A stretch of DNA of 64,000 nt from Membranipora membranacea (lineage: Eukaryota > Bryozoa > Gymnolaemata > Cheilostomatida > Membraniporidae). Where the stretch lies: positions 25,978,001 to 26,042,000 of the forward strand of contig OU612068.1 of NCBI GenBank assembly GCA_914767715.1, written 5' to 3'. The notes beneath the pieces were generated by a model, which saw nothing but the letters and a program-made list of their open reading frames with translations, ran no database searches and had not been told where the DNA came from. The first letter of the stretch is position 1. Every line of letters begins with the position of its first letter. The position numbers and the translations under genes were made by a program. Of this stretch, positions 12,401 through 24,800 are shown piece by piece.

Positions 12401-13787
12401 TGGCATGATTTTTTAATCAGCAGCATTTTGAATTTTTCATTTAGTATTGTTGCCCATGCAATCAAGACAATAATTTGTACTTTTCACGCTAGTTGTAATA
12501 ATATTTCATAGGTTGACTTACTATTATAGTTTAATTGGATCATTTCTTCGTCTGAACCAAGAGCGAGTAGGTATCCGTCGAATTTGATATCTGCCATCTG
12601 GGTCACTTCTAATATGTTGCTGCTAGAATCTTTCGGGTTGCTGGGCAAATTTGTCATTCCTTCATGAGCATAGCTATAGTAACCTGTATTGGTATTGAGC
12701 AAATTTTTTATCCTGCGTGCGACAAAGAAAAAGGTCTTCTCTGACTTTAACGGCCTGTTCAATGGATATAGTGCCATTTCCTTTAAAAGGGAAACGGGTA
12801 GTCGTCTTTGACTGGAAGTCGAATCGATAGGCAGTCATTGCGTTACTACAAAAAAGAAAAGCTGTTGAGAAGTTGTCATCAAAGGCAATTGCTGTTGCTT
12901 TATGGCCCATGCTGTCAAAGTTGAAATCTACGGCGGACTCGTTTGTTGTAAGGTTGACTCTGTATATTGTGGTATTATCAACATAGTACGCAACTTCCGA
13001 TGACGATCTGTGATCAACAGCAGTTGGTCCGAGAACAAAGGATTTGTTCTCCCTACATCTTGAGTTTGATCCCTGACAACAGCCAGAGCTTTTGCACACC
13101 AAAGTCTCTACCACAGTGCTGTCATTCATATATTCAGAGAGTTGATATATTTTCACCGAGTCATCGTCACTAACAAGAAATCTTTGAGTGCTTATTTGAT
13201 AAAAGCTGATGACTTTAAGATCGTTCTTTATAAACAGAAGCGGCGTCCTATTTTCCTGTGATGTGTTAAGGCGGTATATACATTGATTCGATGAAAGGAA
13301 TGCTGTTTGGTTAGAATCTACACTTGATCCTACTCCTTCGCCATGGTGTTGAACATTCTCTGTTGAATATGATCTATGGTCTTTGAAAATCTCCTGTTTG
13401 GTAACAAATATAGTGATTCTAAAGAAAAGAAGAATAATAAGCTACAATCTTATAGGATTCTATTTTTCATGATTTTTTGTGATTCTAAGACAACAACGCA
13501 CCAGAATAAAATGATCCTCAACTTCTTAACTCAACCATAGAATAAAAAAAAAAATTATATATTGTCAAATATATTATCTAGCATCTAGCACAATCATAAT
13601 AATAATGAGTTCATTTATATACAGCTTAATAAAAGCCACAATGAGTACTTCTAGGCAGTTTTATACTACATCATTACCGCCTGGTCAATTGGTCCAAGTA
13701 CTCCAGAGCCAACCCTGACTAAAGAGAACCTTCATCGCTCAAGATAATGTCAAAGACCGATCTGAATATCAACATAGGATATACTGT

Positions 13788-14984
13788 TGGAAAGCTGCCG
13801 AGCTACTGAAAGTGAATACCTGAACGAAAACTTGATTCGATGACGTTGTGTCATTTTAGAGAGGAAGTGAGGCAAAAGACGGTGTTTTTGTCAATGCAGA
13901 TGGAAGAGTCAAATTAATTGCAAGAATTTTTGAAACAGGTGGAATATATACTTAGAGATTGCTTTCATCGTAAAATTTGATTATGTTTGATATATGACTA
14001 GTCTTAATTGACTTTTTACAATGCATTTTTTTTAAGCCGTGAAAATATGTTAAATTTCAATCACTAATTTAGAACAGATCATAAGCTCTAAACAAAATTA
14101 GTTATAAGTTTTTCTTAGATTACTCTTCAAATGTCATACACATTGACTTTCAACAAATTAGCTTGAACATTGCAATGACAGTAGACTCTCGGATACAGCT
14201 AATATCTTCGCCACCTTTGCATAACATCAAACATGCTGTCCAAATGACCATTCTTGTCAACAATGGTGCACACAGGAAATGCCAACAGAATTCTTCACTG
14301 CATCTTCATTTTTTTAATTTAACGCAAAAGAATGCCAAAAAACAGCTATTTTATCTGACTTTTGAGGTGTTTTTGGGCATTCAAGACAATGAAGATACAG
14401 TGAAAAATTCTGTTGGCATTTCCTGTGTGCACCATGGTTAATGAGAGCGGCTTCGTATGTGAGAACTTTCAAAAGAACTTTGTTTGGCCAAAATAATGGT
14501 CATTTGGAGAGCATGTTTGACAATATGCAAAGGTGGCAAAATTATTAGCTGTATTCGAGAGTCTACTGCCATTGCAATATGCAAGCTAATTTGTTGAAAG
14601 TCAATGTGCATGACATTTGAAGAGTACTCTAAGAAAAACTTATAATTAATTTTGTTTCAAGCCTATGATCTGTTTAGAATTAATGATTGAAGTTTCACAT
14701 ATTTTCACAGCTTCAAAATAAAGAATGCATTGTATGCAGTGACGTAAAAAGTCAATTAAGACTAGTCATATATCAAACAAAATCAAATTTTACGATGAAC
14801 GCAATCTCTAAGTATATATTCCACCTGTTTCAAAAATTCTTGCAATTAATTTGACTCCTCCATCTGCATTGACAAAAACAGCATTTTCCGCCTCATTTCC
14901 TTCCTAAAATAACACAACGTCATCGAATCAAGTTTTTGTTCAGTTATTCACTTTCAGTAGCTCGGCAGATTTCCAATAGTATAT
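13788..14984. mobile_element. 1.2-kb long hairpin element in B4 intron 2
   Basis: Left arm phrases such as GCTGCCGAGCTACTGAAAGT and TTGATTCGATGACGTTGTGT recur as complements at the right end, and pairing continues toward the centre (CAGTAGACTCTCGGATACAG; TGCCAACAGAATTCTTCACTG). The fold is nearly complete with a loop near 14360. The 92-codon open frame at 14163-14441 lies on the stem and resembles no protein I know, so I treat it as chance. A possible relative of the arm end (CAGCTGCCGAGCTACTGA) occurs near 25502. Confidence 0.8.
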
Positions 14985-15774
14985 GATACCTTAAAGCATT
15001 GATACCCATTGGAACACCCTACCGATCTCAGCTTCTCAAGTAACACCAGTGAACATGCGATGAAATTAAATCCCGGTCGTCAGATCGATGATCCAACCCA
15101 CTAACCACTAGGCTAACCTGTGATAGTTTTTTGTTATTGCTTATACCAAATTTTTTCAGCAGCATATTTTTCCTCTCTAAGTGCAACATGGCAGTGATAA
15201 CTATGTACGAATTAACCGAGTGCTATGTATGTATTGCTGTAAAATCATCGGAGTTGTAAAATAAATTGCTTACCTTGAACTTGAGTCAATTTTGATAGCA
15301 GATGCTAATCCAAGGCAGAGCAAAACCATCAACTGCACAGAAGAAACATGCAAATTTAGCTTATATACGAACTCATTTGTGTATTGAGTGATGTTAACAT
15401 CACATAAGCTTTTCAGGCTTTTTAATCAAGCAACTTTTACTAACCCTCTCTCGCACAACCATAAATGGACAGCCAGTATGCAGACAACAGTTGTTATTCT
15501 CACTGTGTTTTAAAATCCTTATATTAAAGCCTCAATTAAAATGTTTGGCATTAAAAACAAAATAAGAGATTGCATTGACAGAAATTTTGCAGATTGCTTG
15601 ATACCACCTTATTCAAATCTTTGTCTTGCCTTACAACTACACAAATTGCACTCACATGAAGAATCGTTTTACATATTTTATGTTGGCATTTTCAAATAAA
15701 GCAACATTTTTGGCATCACTCAAAAACAATGCATTATTGAGAAATCGGTAATTATGTTCAAGATTCTGGCAATA

Positions 15775-16263
15775 CCATAGTCTTAATAATAAACCTAGAC
15801 AGGACACCATATACAGCTGAATTGAGGCACTTGATTGTGGGGTGGCGTAACATCATTGTAAGGTGTAGAATCAATGATGTTATCATTGATTTACTGTCCA
15901 TAATCCAGGTTTTTTGTTCACAACTTGATCAATTTTGATCGGACTTTGAATTTGAAAATTGCTTTACAACCAGCAGCATCCTGTCATCACCTTGATGCTA
16001 ATTCCTCTACAAAAAGATTTGTTTGCCTTAAATTAGTATCCAACTGTTCAGGATTAGCTGCTAAATCTACTGTCATTTTCAAAATCCAATCAAAATTGAT
16101 CGAGTTATCGACAAAAAAACTGGATTTTGGACAGTAAAGCGATGATAAAATAATTGCTTTTACACCTTACAACGTCGTTACATGGCCCACAATTGAATGC
16201 CTCAATGCCTCAATGCTAATGCTCCATATAGTGTCATGTCTAGGTTTATTATTAAGTCTATGG
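15775..16263. mobile_element. MITE family CCATAGACTTA, copy 1 (B4 intron 1)
   Basis: Terminal inverted repeats CCATAGTCTTAATAATAAAC and its near-complement at the right end (…TTATTATTAAGTCTATGG), flanked by GCAATA at both sides (15769-15774 and 16264-16269), a likely 6-bp target duplication. The arms pair over about 120 bp. The same element is inserted at 48849-49464. It ends 65 bp from B4 exon 1. Confidence 0.8.
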
Positions 16264-16651
16264 GCAATAGCTGTCCAAGCCTCAAAAAGGGATGCTTAAA
16301 ATAAGATAAGTAGAGACTATGTCCATACCGACATTTTCTCGATCAAAGATTGCTCCTTTCACTTCCAAACTAGTATCCACCTACCTAGAGTCAGACACTC
16401 ATGGTATCACCATCAGCGTTTGCCAAACAGCAAACTGTAAACTTATCCACAGGGTATCAATAATCTTATATTGCCTGGATACGCTTAATCTCCTTTGTTG
16501 AAGCGATATATTTTTTCTACTTTTTGCTCTGACACATTTATACAAAAACCATAGTTTGTGTCTATTCATGTAAACTTAAACTGTTATAAGACAGTTGCTC
16601 TGATTGGGCCACCAATCACATTATTGCATAAATGTTTTAATACTGGTCTCA

Positions 16652-18728
16652 TCAATCATATAACCAAAGTGCCTGTGGTGTTGAACAGGATTCAAGATCC
16701 GTTAGTCTCACTTTTAGTGACCTTCTGCTTTCAACAACGCAAACCATGCTCTGCTTCCCACCATCTGTAATTAGGACACCATATCAAGCATTCAGCTGAA
16801 ACAAATACTTGATCCATACTCCCAGTAAGTTTCGGGTATACAGTGATTCCAAAAACAACAATATACATCATAAATGATATTTGCAGTCAAAGTAAAACAA
16901 AGAGAAAATAATATTGCTCAGACATTGACTTTGAATATTACATTGAAATACCAAGATAGTTATATCAGAATAAACACACATACATAATTGGAAGACATAA
17001 CTGAAATTGAAATGAATTCAGGCGACTTATTCGTTTCTCATCGATTCGGTAGCAAATAGAGTAAATCAACTTACACTTATGTTTGAGTAGTTTGAAACCT
17101 CTCATTTCAGCGAGCCATTCAAAGACATTGTCGTCACACATGGAAGCAGTTTGAGGTGGCTGAGGTGAGCTAGGCTGGAAGAGAAAATAATCATAAAACT
17201 GTGAAACTGCAACACTACTTAAAGGTTGATTTTATAACACAAAGACCCTGATTATATAAACAAAAAACGAAGCAATATTTTTGACATGATCGCACAGCCC
17301 TCCTTAACAATAAAATTACTACAACATCACTTGATTTATTACTAAATTTCTTTTTGCTGATGTCCAAGTGATTTGGTCGGTAAATAAATTTAACATATAT
17401 ACTTCCAATTTGAGTAACATGCAATTTATGAATTTAGAACTTATGAGCTACATTAAAACAAAGCACATACCGTTGTTACAATGATGTTTCCGGTTGGATC
17501 TACTGTGAATTGACCTTGAGAATAATAAGTGAGACCAGATCCTCTTACTATCTTCTCCTTGTAAAAATTCATTACAATGAAATCTCGTCCGTCGTCACCC
17601 CCTTCAAATACGTATACATCAAATGACATAAACTGTTCATAAAGTTCTAAAAATAAATAATAAGAAAGCAGTTAAGAATATGTTATAATAACAATGTAAT
17701 AAAAATTTTACTCTCACATTTGTATTGTGCATTATCCTATTGACTTGCAATGTAGTTCTTTTTTGTGCCACTGTACACTGTAAAAACAAATTAATTCAGA
17801 GAAGAAACTTTAACCTGGAGCGTTTGCTCGAATCCTAGTTATTTTTAGTCAGTACCAGTATATTGGTGAAAAAGTTAGTGTCTGAAAACTTTCAGGTAAT
17901 TAGAATGTAGTGTTAAATCAAGGAGTAAAAGAGCGCTAAAATCTGAATAATAATGGTTCCACTTTTCTCAGAAATGAAGTTGTAACCTTTGAGATGCCAT
18001 TTACCTCTTGTCATATACTTGTAAGGTAATATGATGATTTCTTGGGATACTGGATCGAATGTCACAAAAGTTGAGGTTTCCCGATCTCGCATTCTAGCTC
18101 TACTATGACCTCTATAGGCCCTCTTCAATCTGAGTGTCGGGCAATCTCCAGCATATAATTAACCTACCAAAACTTGAAAAGGACATAGTGATATAATAGA
18201 ATGTATATAGTGTAAGTAAAGATTTTTCTTCATATTATATTTGTGGGTGGAAGCTACCTGAGAACTTAATCACTCACAGAATAATATCGATCTGTATAAC
18301 TGAGTATCCCAGTCGTCACCAGTCCTACCAAACTTTAAGATTTAGAGTTTAAAATTTGTTGGGAAACACAATCCATGTTGATCATCTAGATTTTCAGAAA
18401 AATCATTACTAAAAATATAATACACCTCACAAAGGCACCGATATAAGTGCCTTCACCTTCTTCTACTTCTATAGGAACCATTAATATTGTGTTCTCTTTG
18501 TACTTTGACAAGGCAGTTACCCCCTGATTCATATAAAATGAACGACCATGTTAATAGTATTTGTTCCAAGAAAAGAAAATGGAAATGTGCCTCCTTTGAC
18601 ACCCGTTTTAGTATTGACCTTTCGTCTAGATGCGTTAGTTATATTTACCATATGAAAGAGGTAAGCTCACCTGTTAAAATGATAAGTTGTTCTTGTTTAA
18701 AGCTCATAGTAGAAGGTGAGATCTTCAT
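16652..18728 (-). pseudogene. A4: damaged A-family gene
   Basis: Homologous exons: 18671-18728, 18005-18166, 17471-17645, 17075-17174, 16652-16764. Exon 1 (MKISPSTMSFKQEQLIILT), exon 4 and exon 5 are sound. Exon 2 has two defects: the acceptor AG is changed (TTTTGGTAGG in place of TTTTAGTAGG) and the conserved Gln of the GQYFAEY segment is TAA. Exon 3 is one base short at its 5' edge (175 bp against 176), which breaks the reading frame at the junction, although the domain MSFDVYVFEGGDDGRDFIVM stays open. A weak AG further into exon 2 (CTGGAG|ATTGCCC) could bypass the stop, but the exon-3 shift would remain. Probably a pseudogene. The polyadenylation signal after exon 5 is also altered (AATATA). 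Confidence 0.65.
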
Positions 18729-21700
18729 CGTGACGCTCTCTTGACTGATAATTGAATGTGTTAGCTCACATTTTGTTTTTTTAAATATTAAGGAATAAAG
18801 GGTAATAAAATAAAATAAAATATATTCCCTTTGGTAAACCGTTGTTCATGGTAAAATTGGCTTGAGATGTAGAGAGTTTTCAGCTTCATTATCCTTTGTC
18901 TCAATTTATGTGACTTGCTCATTTGTGTATTGCTGCGTCAAACAAAGAGGGATTATTCATTTCTCTCTCTGGTCTTAATTTTCTGAATCATTAAACGAAA
19001 TGTTAATTTAATAGGTTTCCTACAGATGCTGTGGTACATGCAAAAACTGTTCATCATTAGATCCTACAAAAAAACTGAGTGAATGCATAAGAACCACTTT
19101 GCCTATGAATTTGTCTGAGTCAAAATATGAAATTCGGAAATAAAGTTATGTGAGTGCTCTATACCAGATTCTATTGCGTTTCCATCTAGTTATCACCCGA
19201 TCCTCCTAGCATATCATTATTTATGGATTGGGAAAGATCTTTTATCTGTCACCAATCATGCTGTGAGAGGTACAACACAAGGTTAAGATCTCATCTGCTT
19301 GTAGGCGCAGAATTTATTGGATACACAGGTTGCAAGATTGTTCTTACATACGCCAATGAATCACAATTATTGGAAAGGCTTCTTTTTATCTCTAGAGCAA
19401 GATTCATGAACTTCACTGTGAGTCTGTCAGACTAGGATAAAGTACAAAGCAAACACTTTCTTTTTAACAACTACCCTCAGAGATACCAGGAAACCATTGA
19501 TCTCAGCTATCAATGGCTGTATCACTTCGGACACATATTTAGCTGGTGTAGGAAATAAATTATCTTGCCAAACATTGGTGGTAAAAAGTACAGTAGCTAT
19601 ACTTGTTGATCAGTATTCATGACAGGCCTTTGTTTTGGGATTGTGGCCAGAGCTAATCCAAAAATTGAATACCTTTCTTCAAAAGGAACACTAACTCTGT
19701 GCATATTGACGCATTTAAATTTTTCCTTTATTCTAATTTGTTCACTTTTTGCCAGGATTTTGAATGAGCGGCAGATGAGAGTCTTGTCGAATTATCTTCT
19801 TATTGGGTAGAATAAGAAAAGAAGCGAAAGGATTATTTATTTCCTGAGTAATCCAAGCCTGTATATACACAAATACTTGTGTAAGCTTTGTCCTGACTTT
19901 GATTGAGCAATTAATTATGCAAGTAACAAAAAATTTGGGTTTCGTATGTCAATTTGTCTCACAGCTCACAGTTTTTTTTATCACTTATGGTTAGGGGTGT
20001 AGATTAAACTTTTATATTGACGCATTAGATTCTTAGCTGTAATACCTATGCTTTCAGGTTGTGGTACCAATTACCTTAGGAGGTTTTGTTTAGCAATAAC
20101 AGGTGTGTTTTAAACATTAGCATCCTATTGGATAAGCTTGTGAAATGTACAAAAAATGCTGTTGGATTGTTCAATAAAATAATCCTTATCAGCTATTACC
20201 TAGTTCTAATCCTCTGTACTCTCAGTGGTTTCCTGCTTACTAGATAGAAATTTAGAGTAATTGACAGTTGTTTTCTCTAGAGCTCCTCCACTCTTTATTA
20301 TGGTTACACACTGGATACCTAAATAAAAAGTTATAACGATTTATTTTACGTGTTTATGGTCGCCCTTGTACAGGCCAGTTTTTTGTAAAGGGTAAGCTCC
20401 CAAACATCGATATATTACCAAAAACAACTATACTATACAGAATTCAGGTTGTACACTAAACACTAATATATTGCTTGCAGTTATTGGGCCTTTGACTAAT
20501 GTATACCATAAATAACTTGTTCTTTTACACAAACTGTGAAATCTAGGACCACCCTTCGTGATGGCATTAGGCATGACGCACTCTCACAAATGAAGTTCAC
20601 CAACTTTGGCGTTGGCGTTTTTTGCATTTGCAGCCGCAAAAAAACAGTTATAACAAGGACTCAGTCCATCCTTCTGGTGCTAACATTGCATGATGGAGAG
20701 ATATATATTTGAGTATAAATCACCTAGTCAAATGCTCTAGAATCTAGATATATAACCCAAGCCGATTGAAGTGCTGACAAAAGATCTTAATAACTCATAT
20801 AAAAACGGCATTTGATGCTGCAATACAACATAAAACCTGGTTCCAGCTCGAAGAAATGAACCAATCATTGCTGGGGGAGAGAGGGTAACATTAACCATGA
20901 CCATTTTAAAGCCAAATCCCTTCACTAAAAATGCAGCCGTTTGATTTTTCGACTAAACAGATTTTTTCATCGAAGATCTTTTTTCACATTATCCTTTTTT
21001 GTTCTCTGTCTTCCAAACATACAACAATTTTTAATTGTAGTTGTGGGTTATCATAGTTAATCTTCATATAACCTTGTGTTCCTGCATGATCTGGAGCTTC
21101 ATAATAGGAGTTAGTCAGTTGAGAATCACTAATGGCGCTGGTCAGTATTTCGGTAAGTTTAAAGGCACACAAAATCATGTCGCATTTAACTCTTTCCTTT
21201 ATTCTAATTTGTTCACTTTTTGCCAGGATTTTGAATGAGCGACAACTGCGAGTCTTGTCTTGACTTCTTATTGGGTAAACGGAGAAGAGAAGTAAAAGGA
21301 TTATTTCTTTCCTGACTGATCCATGCCTCTTTATACACAAGTATTAATGTATGCTTTGTCCTGGATTTGATTGAGCAATTAATTATGCAAGTAACAAAAA
21401 ATTTAGGTTCCGTCTGTCAATTTGTCTCACAGCTCACTGTTTTTTTTATCACTGTTCAGGATTTGACACTTGACATTTTTGTAAAGGGAAAGCTCCCAAA
21501 CATCGATGTATTACAAAAAAAAACTGTACATGATTTTTTACACAGAATTTAGGTTATACACTAATGTATTGCTTGCAGTTATTGGGCCTTTAACTGATGA
21601 ATACCACGAATAACTGTTTTTTAGCACAAACTGTGAAATCTGGGACCATTCTTTGTGATGCCATTAGGCATGATGCACTCTTACAAATGCTGTTCACAGA

Positions 21701-22290
21701 CTTTGGCGTTGGCGTTTTTTGCTGTTTAATAAGAAACAGAAGATTGGGCTGCCCCTAAAGAGGGACGCAAGGTGCCCTAAATCCTCATACTGAGAATGTG
21801 ATACATCCTAGAAAACTAGAATGCATCCTGGAGTTGAGGCCATAGAAGACCTCCTAATCATGAGTGTGCAGCAAGCTGCCAAAACTGAACTGGCACTAAT
21901 CAGCCATTGGCAGTGAAACTTTGATCTTAGCCAATAGGCGGTTTTTTGCAGCCGCAAAAAACAGTTATAACAAGGACGCATTCAATCCTCGTGGTGCTGA
22001 CATTTCATGATAGAGAATGGAGAAAGTGTAGACATTTGAATATGAAACACCTAGCCAAACACTCAAGTATCTAGACATATAACCCAAGCCATTTAAAGTG
22101 CTTACAAAAGATCTTAATAACCCATATGAAAAACGGCTCTTGATGCTGCAATACAAAATGACAGGCTAGAGGGGAGGGGGTAACATTTACCATGATCATT
22201 TCTAAGCCAAATCCCTTCACTAAAATTCAGCATTTTGGTTTTTTGACTAGACAATTTTTTTCATATTGAAGATCTTGTTTTCTTAACCTT
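18729..22290. repeat. A-gene upstream block, copy 4, with an internal tandem duplication
   Basis: Same landmarks as the other upstream blocks (18790-18830, 19618-19700, 19915-19935). About 1.1 kb of it is duplicated: GTAAGCTCCCAAACATCGAT at 20391 and AAAGCTCCCAAACATCGATG at 21488 begin parallel stretches that both run through TTGCTTGCAGTTATTGGGCC, TTTGGCGTTGGCGTTTTTTG, AAAACAGTTATAACAAGGAC and TTAACTTC/TTAATCTTC-like ends. Copy 2 carries an extra insert of about 230 bp near 21725-21955. Confidence 0.7.
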
Positions 22291-23420
22291 CTTTGTTCTC
22301 TGACTTCTAAAGATGCAACGATTTTCAATAGTTGGCGGGTTATCCAAGTTAATCTTCTTATAACCTCGCTGTGTTCCGGTATAGATTGAGCTTCATAAAC
22401 AGGAGTTAGTCATCGCCTAACTTACTTTACTAGTGGTCGCCCATGATAATATTGAAGTTCCAAAAATCTAATCTGATACTAATACTAATGCATAGATTAA
22501 GATAGGTCGCTCTAGCCTGTCATCCAACAAACAAAGCTTGACAAGACAGGCTAAGCTAAGGTCAGTCTTGTTACTTGTATAGTAATTGAGTTGCATAATA
22601 TGGATTTAAAAACTGCTGTTGATTCAACACAGCATATTGTGTTATGCCCAATACCCAATCAATTCATTCAACCCATTTGATGATGACACAAGTTTCTCTT
22701 GAGAACTTTGTCTCCTGCTCAAATAAATGACCTTTCTTTGGCTCACTAGACTTGTGAGACCAATCAAATCCTGATATGAGACAAATCTCCTTCCCACAAT
22801 GCAACACTTAGTTTTTCACAGAGAGGACAACTAATATATTCATTCATTGTGTCATTTGTGATGCCATTGAACCAGCCCTCCAACCCTTCCTGATTGAACC
22901 AAATAGTAAGATATTCTCTCTGTTTGAACTTTGCAAGTTGGGCTGGCCTGTCCTATTTTGACAGACTCTTTGTCGCGATAGTCCCCTTGCTATGATGTAG
23001 CTAAGCCTGTCAAGACAAACTGCGAACTATCATACCACTGCATGACCCATCAAGCCAAGCTTTCAGTATACTTCTTGTGAATTCTTATTTATTTGTTATA
23101 ATGACCGTGACTAGACACCTATAAATTGAACTATGGATTTTGTTGTACCTTTGTAAACAAAATTATGACGAAATTGCCTTATACATCTTGAAAACAACAC
23201 AACTCTGGCCTAAGGGACTTAGGTAACATTTTTGCCAATTATGTTCCAAATTAATGAGAATCAGGCTCAACATACAACTTACGCTCTAAATCAGAAAATA
23301 AAAGAGATAGATGAGATCTGTCAAAATGAGGTAAACAAAAAAGAGATCATATATCCTCAGAGGCCACACATACTACTTGAAGTGGAGGCTCAGTAAACTG
23401 GAGGCAATGTACTCTGCAGT
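22291..23420. other. no gene seen
   Basis: AT-rich DNA without convincing exons. Short near-inverted phrases around AGCCTGTC.AAGAC occur near 22515-22560 and 23005-23020 and hint at an old palindromic element, but I could not define ends. Confidence 0.5.
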
Positions 23421-23428
23421 CGGATAGT

Positions 23429-23659
23429 TCAGTGATCTTTATCGGTGTATTTGGCTTCCAGTTTACAGTGAATACAATATCCATAGAGGCCATCATGTTG
23501 GAAAAGACATGTACAACATCTCTCCCTACTGCAACGAAAATACATCCCTAAATTAGTGACAGGCAATCCATAGGTTGTTAGTGGTGATGTGACACCAGTT
23601 GTCACCAACACAATGCCTTTATGGTTCTTAACAGACATGCTGAATAGACTTTCCAGTCC
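23429..23659 (-). CDS. possible terminal exon of an unrecognised gene, Cys-rich end
   Basis: An acceptor-like TGGGTTTTCAG precedes an open frame starting GLESLFSMSVKNHKGIVLV and ending at a stop. The last 35 residues contain RCSRERCCTCLFQHDG and YGYCIHCKLEA, six cysteines in a pattern that could bind metal. The phase (1) matches the end of the LRR exon at 25705-25983 but not the exon at 24262-24429. No family recognised; exon status is inferred only from the acceptor and open frame. Confidence 0.3.
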   Translation of the reverse strand, partial: GLESLFSMSVKNHKGIVLVTTGVTSPLTTYGLPVTNLGMYFRCSRERCCTCLFQHDGLYGYCIHCKLEAKYTDKDH

Positions 23660-24261
23660 TGAAAACCCAAGTAAGATGAGATACATCGTTTGGATACCTT
23701 TGCAGATATCAGCTAGAGATTCCTAGCTAACCCATCCCTTCAACATTGAATTTCCCAAATTAAACAGAAGAGAAAAGACTTCAAAAAACCACAGACAATA
23801 ATTATTATACCATCAATATGGGTTACATATTAAAAGATACTCCATGCTCAAGCAATTAATATATCCCGAACTATTTATAACATATGTTAGATGAGAAGTA
23901 GTCTTGAGTATCTTTTTTAGTGGTTTTTGGCTACCTTGTTAGAACATCTATTGCCTCCTCACTCAACCGGAAGTAAAATGACTGAAAGGTGGCATGTAAA
24001 TGAATAAAGCAATGCTTAATCCAAATTAAGCAGGTGCTATGCGGTTAGGCTAATTTGTAAGTACACATTAAATCATTATTGTTCAGGACAACTCAACCCG
24101 ATACAGACTGCCTACAGTTCATGTCTTCACCATAAGAAATGGTACGCTATGAACAGGGGAGGGGGTCTCAAAACACCTATATATAACAAAAGTATGACTA
24201 TGGTTAATGTGTGTGAATCAGGCATTTAGGTGCAGATCTAAGCTAGTAAAACCTGAGATAC

Positions 24262-24429
24262 CTGTGTTGAATCTCCATTAAATCAAAATATTCTTTAGCC
24301 CGTCTCTTCTCTAGATTGCACTTGGAGTTCTCCAAGGGGTCTTCATGACATTCTCTGTTGCTCCATTTTGTTTGTGCTTCATCGAAAATGACACCATCAG
24401 TGTCTATTGAGTCCCAAATAATCGAACGC
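24262..24429 (-). CDS. possible internal exon, 56 codons, charged
   Basis: Bounded by TTTTGTTTAG|GCGTTCG and CAACACAG|GTATCT, length 168 bp (phase 2-2). It encodes a hydrophilic segment including RSIIWDSIDTDGVIFDEAQ and a Lys/Glu-rich stretch. Whether it belongs to the neighbouring LRR gene is unclear because the phases do not match its nearest candidate neighbours. Confidence 0.3.
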
Positions 24430-24715
24430 CTAAACAAAATAAGGTTTGTTGTATTACATGAGCTGGGGCAATGTCTTTATACGAAGATATACATAACAGC
24501 ATTTAAACACAACTTTGAATCGTGACGTCAACATAGACTGATGAAATAAACATTTAAGCCCAAAATATAATATCGAATGGTGATCAGTCGGCTCATCATC
24601 GATTCCAGTACTTCCTTCTTCAAGCCGCAAAAAAAAGTTTTCTGACGAAGGTAGATATTCAATTTTGACAACTGCTATGAATTACATAAAATTATTTCGT
24701 ACCAATATTTTTGGT

Positions 24716-24800
24716 GATGATGATGATGATGATCCATGATATGATGATAATCATATTGATAATGCTGGTAATGATGATGATGATAATAATGGCGGTAATG
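24716..24800. repeat. GAT trinucleotide microsatellite
   Basis: (GAT)n runs with interruptions, on otherwise non-coding DNA between candidate exons. Confidence 0.85.

Larger units (their letters stand above)
9663..16334 (-). pseudogene. B4: receptor of the B family with one frameshift in the ectodomain exon
   Basis: Exons 5'->3': 16329-16334, 15274-15332, 12522-13418, 12210-12335, 11771-11956, 11324-11596, 10618-10947, 9663-10273. Exon 1 is only ATGTCG; with exon 2 it gives a good signal peptide, MSLMVLLCLGLASAIKIDSS. Exon 3 is the propeller-like ectodomain, exon 4 a Ser/Thr stalk, exon 5 the membrane segment (YAAAVLMLLVSVAIAFFAL then RYKKKNRRLIRK), and exons 6-8 three tail modules. Compared with B1, exon 3 has a net 5-bp loss at about 12697-12712 (after CRTQDKK), which shifts frame; beyond it the homologous reading NLLNTNTGYYSYAHEGM continues in another frame. 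Every other exon is open and phase 1-1. It is a recent pseudogene or one sequence error from intact. Intron 1 contains a MITE and intron 2 a 1.2-kb hairpin. Confidence 0.7.

Noticed and set aside
14163-14441. 92-codon open frame on the plus strand
   Set aside because: It lies on the stem of the 1.2-kb hairpin and resembles no protein; open frames on palindrome arms are expected by chance.
24716-24800. CRISPR-like or regulatory repeat
   Set aside because: It is a plain GAT microsatellite in eukaryotic DNA with no spacer structure.
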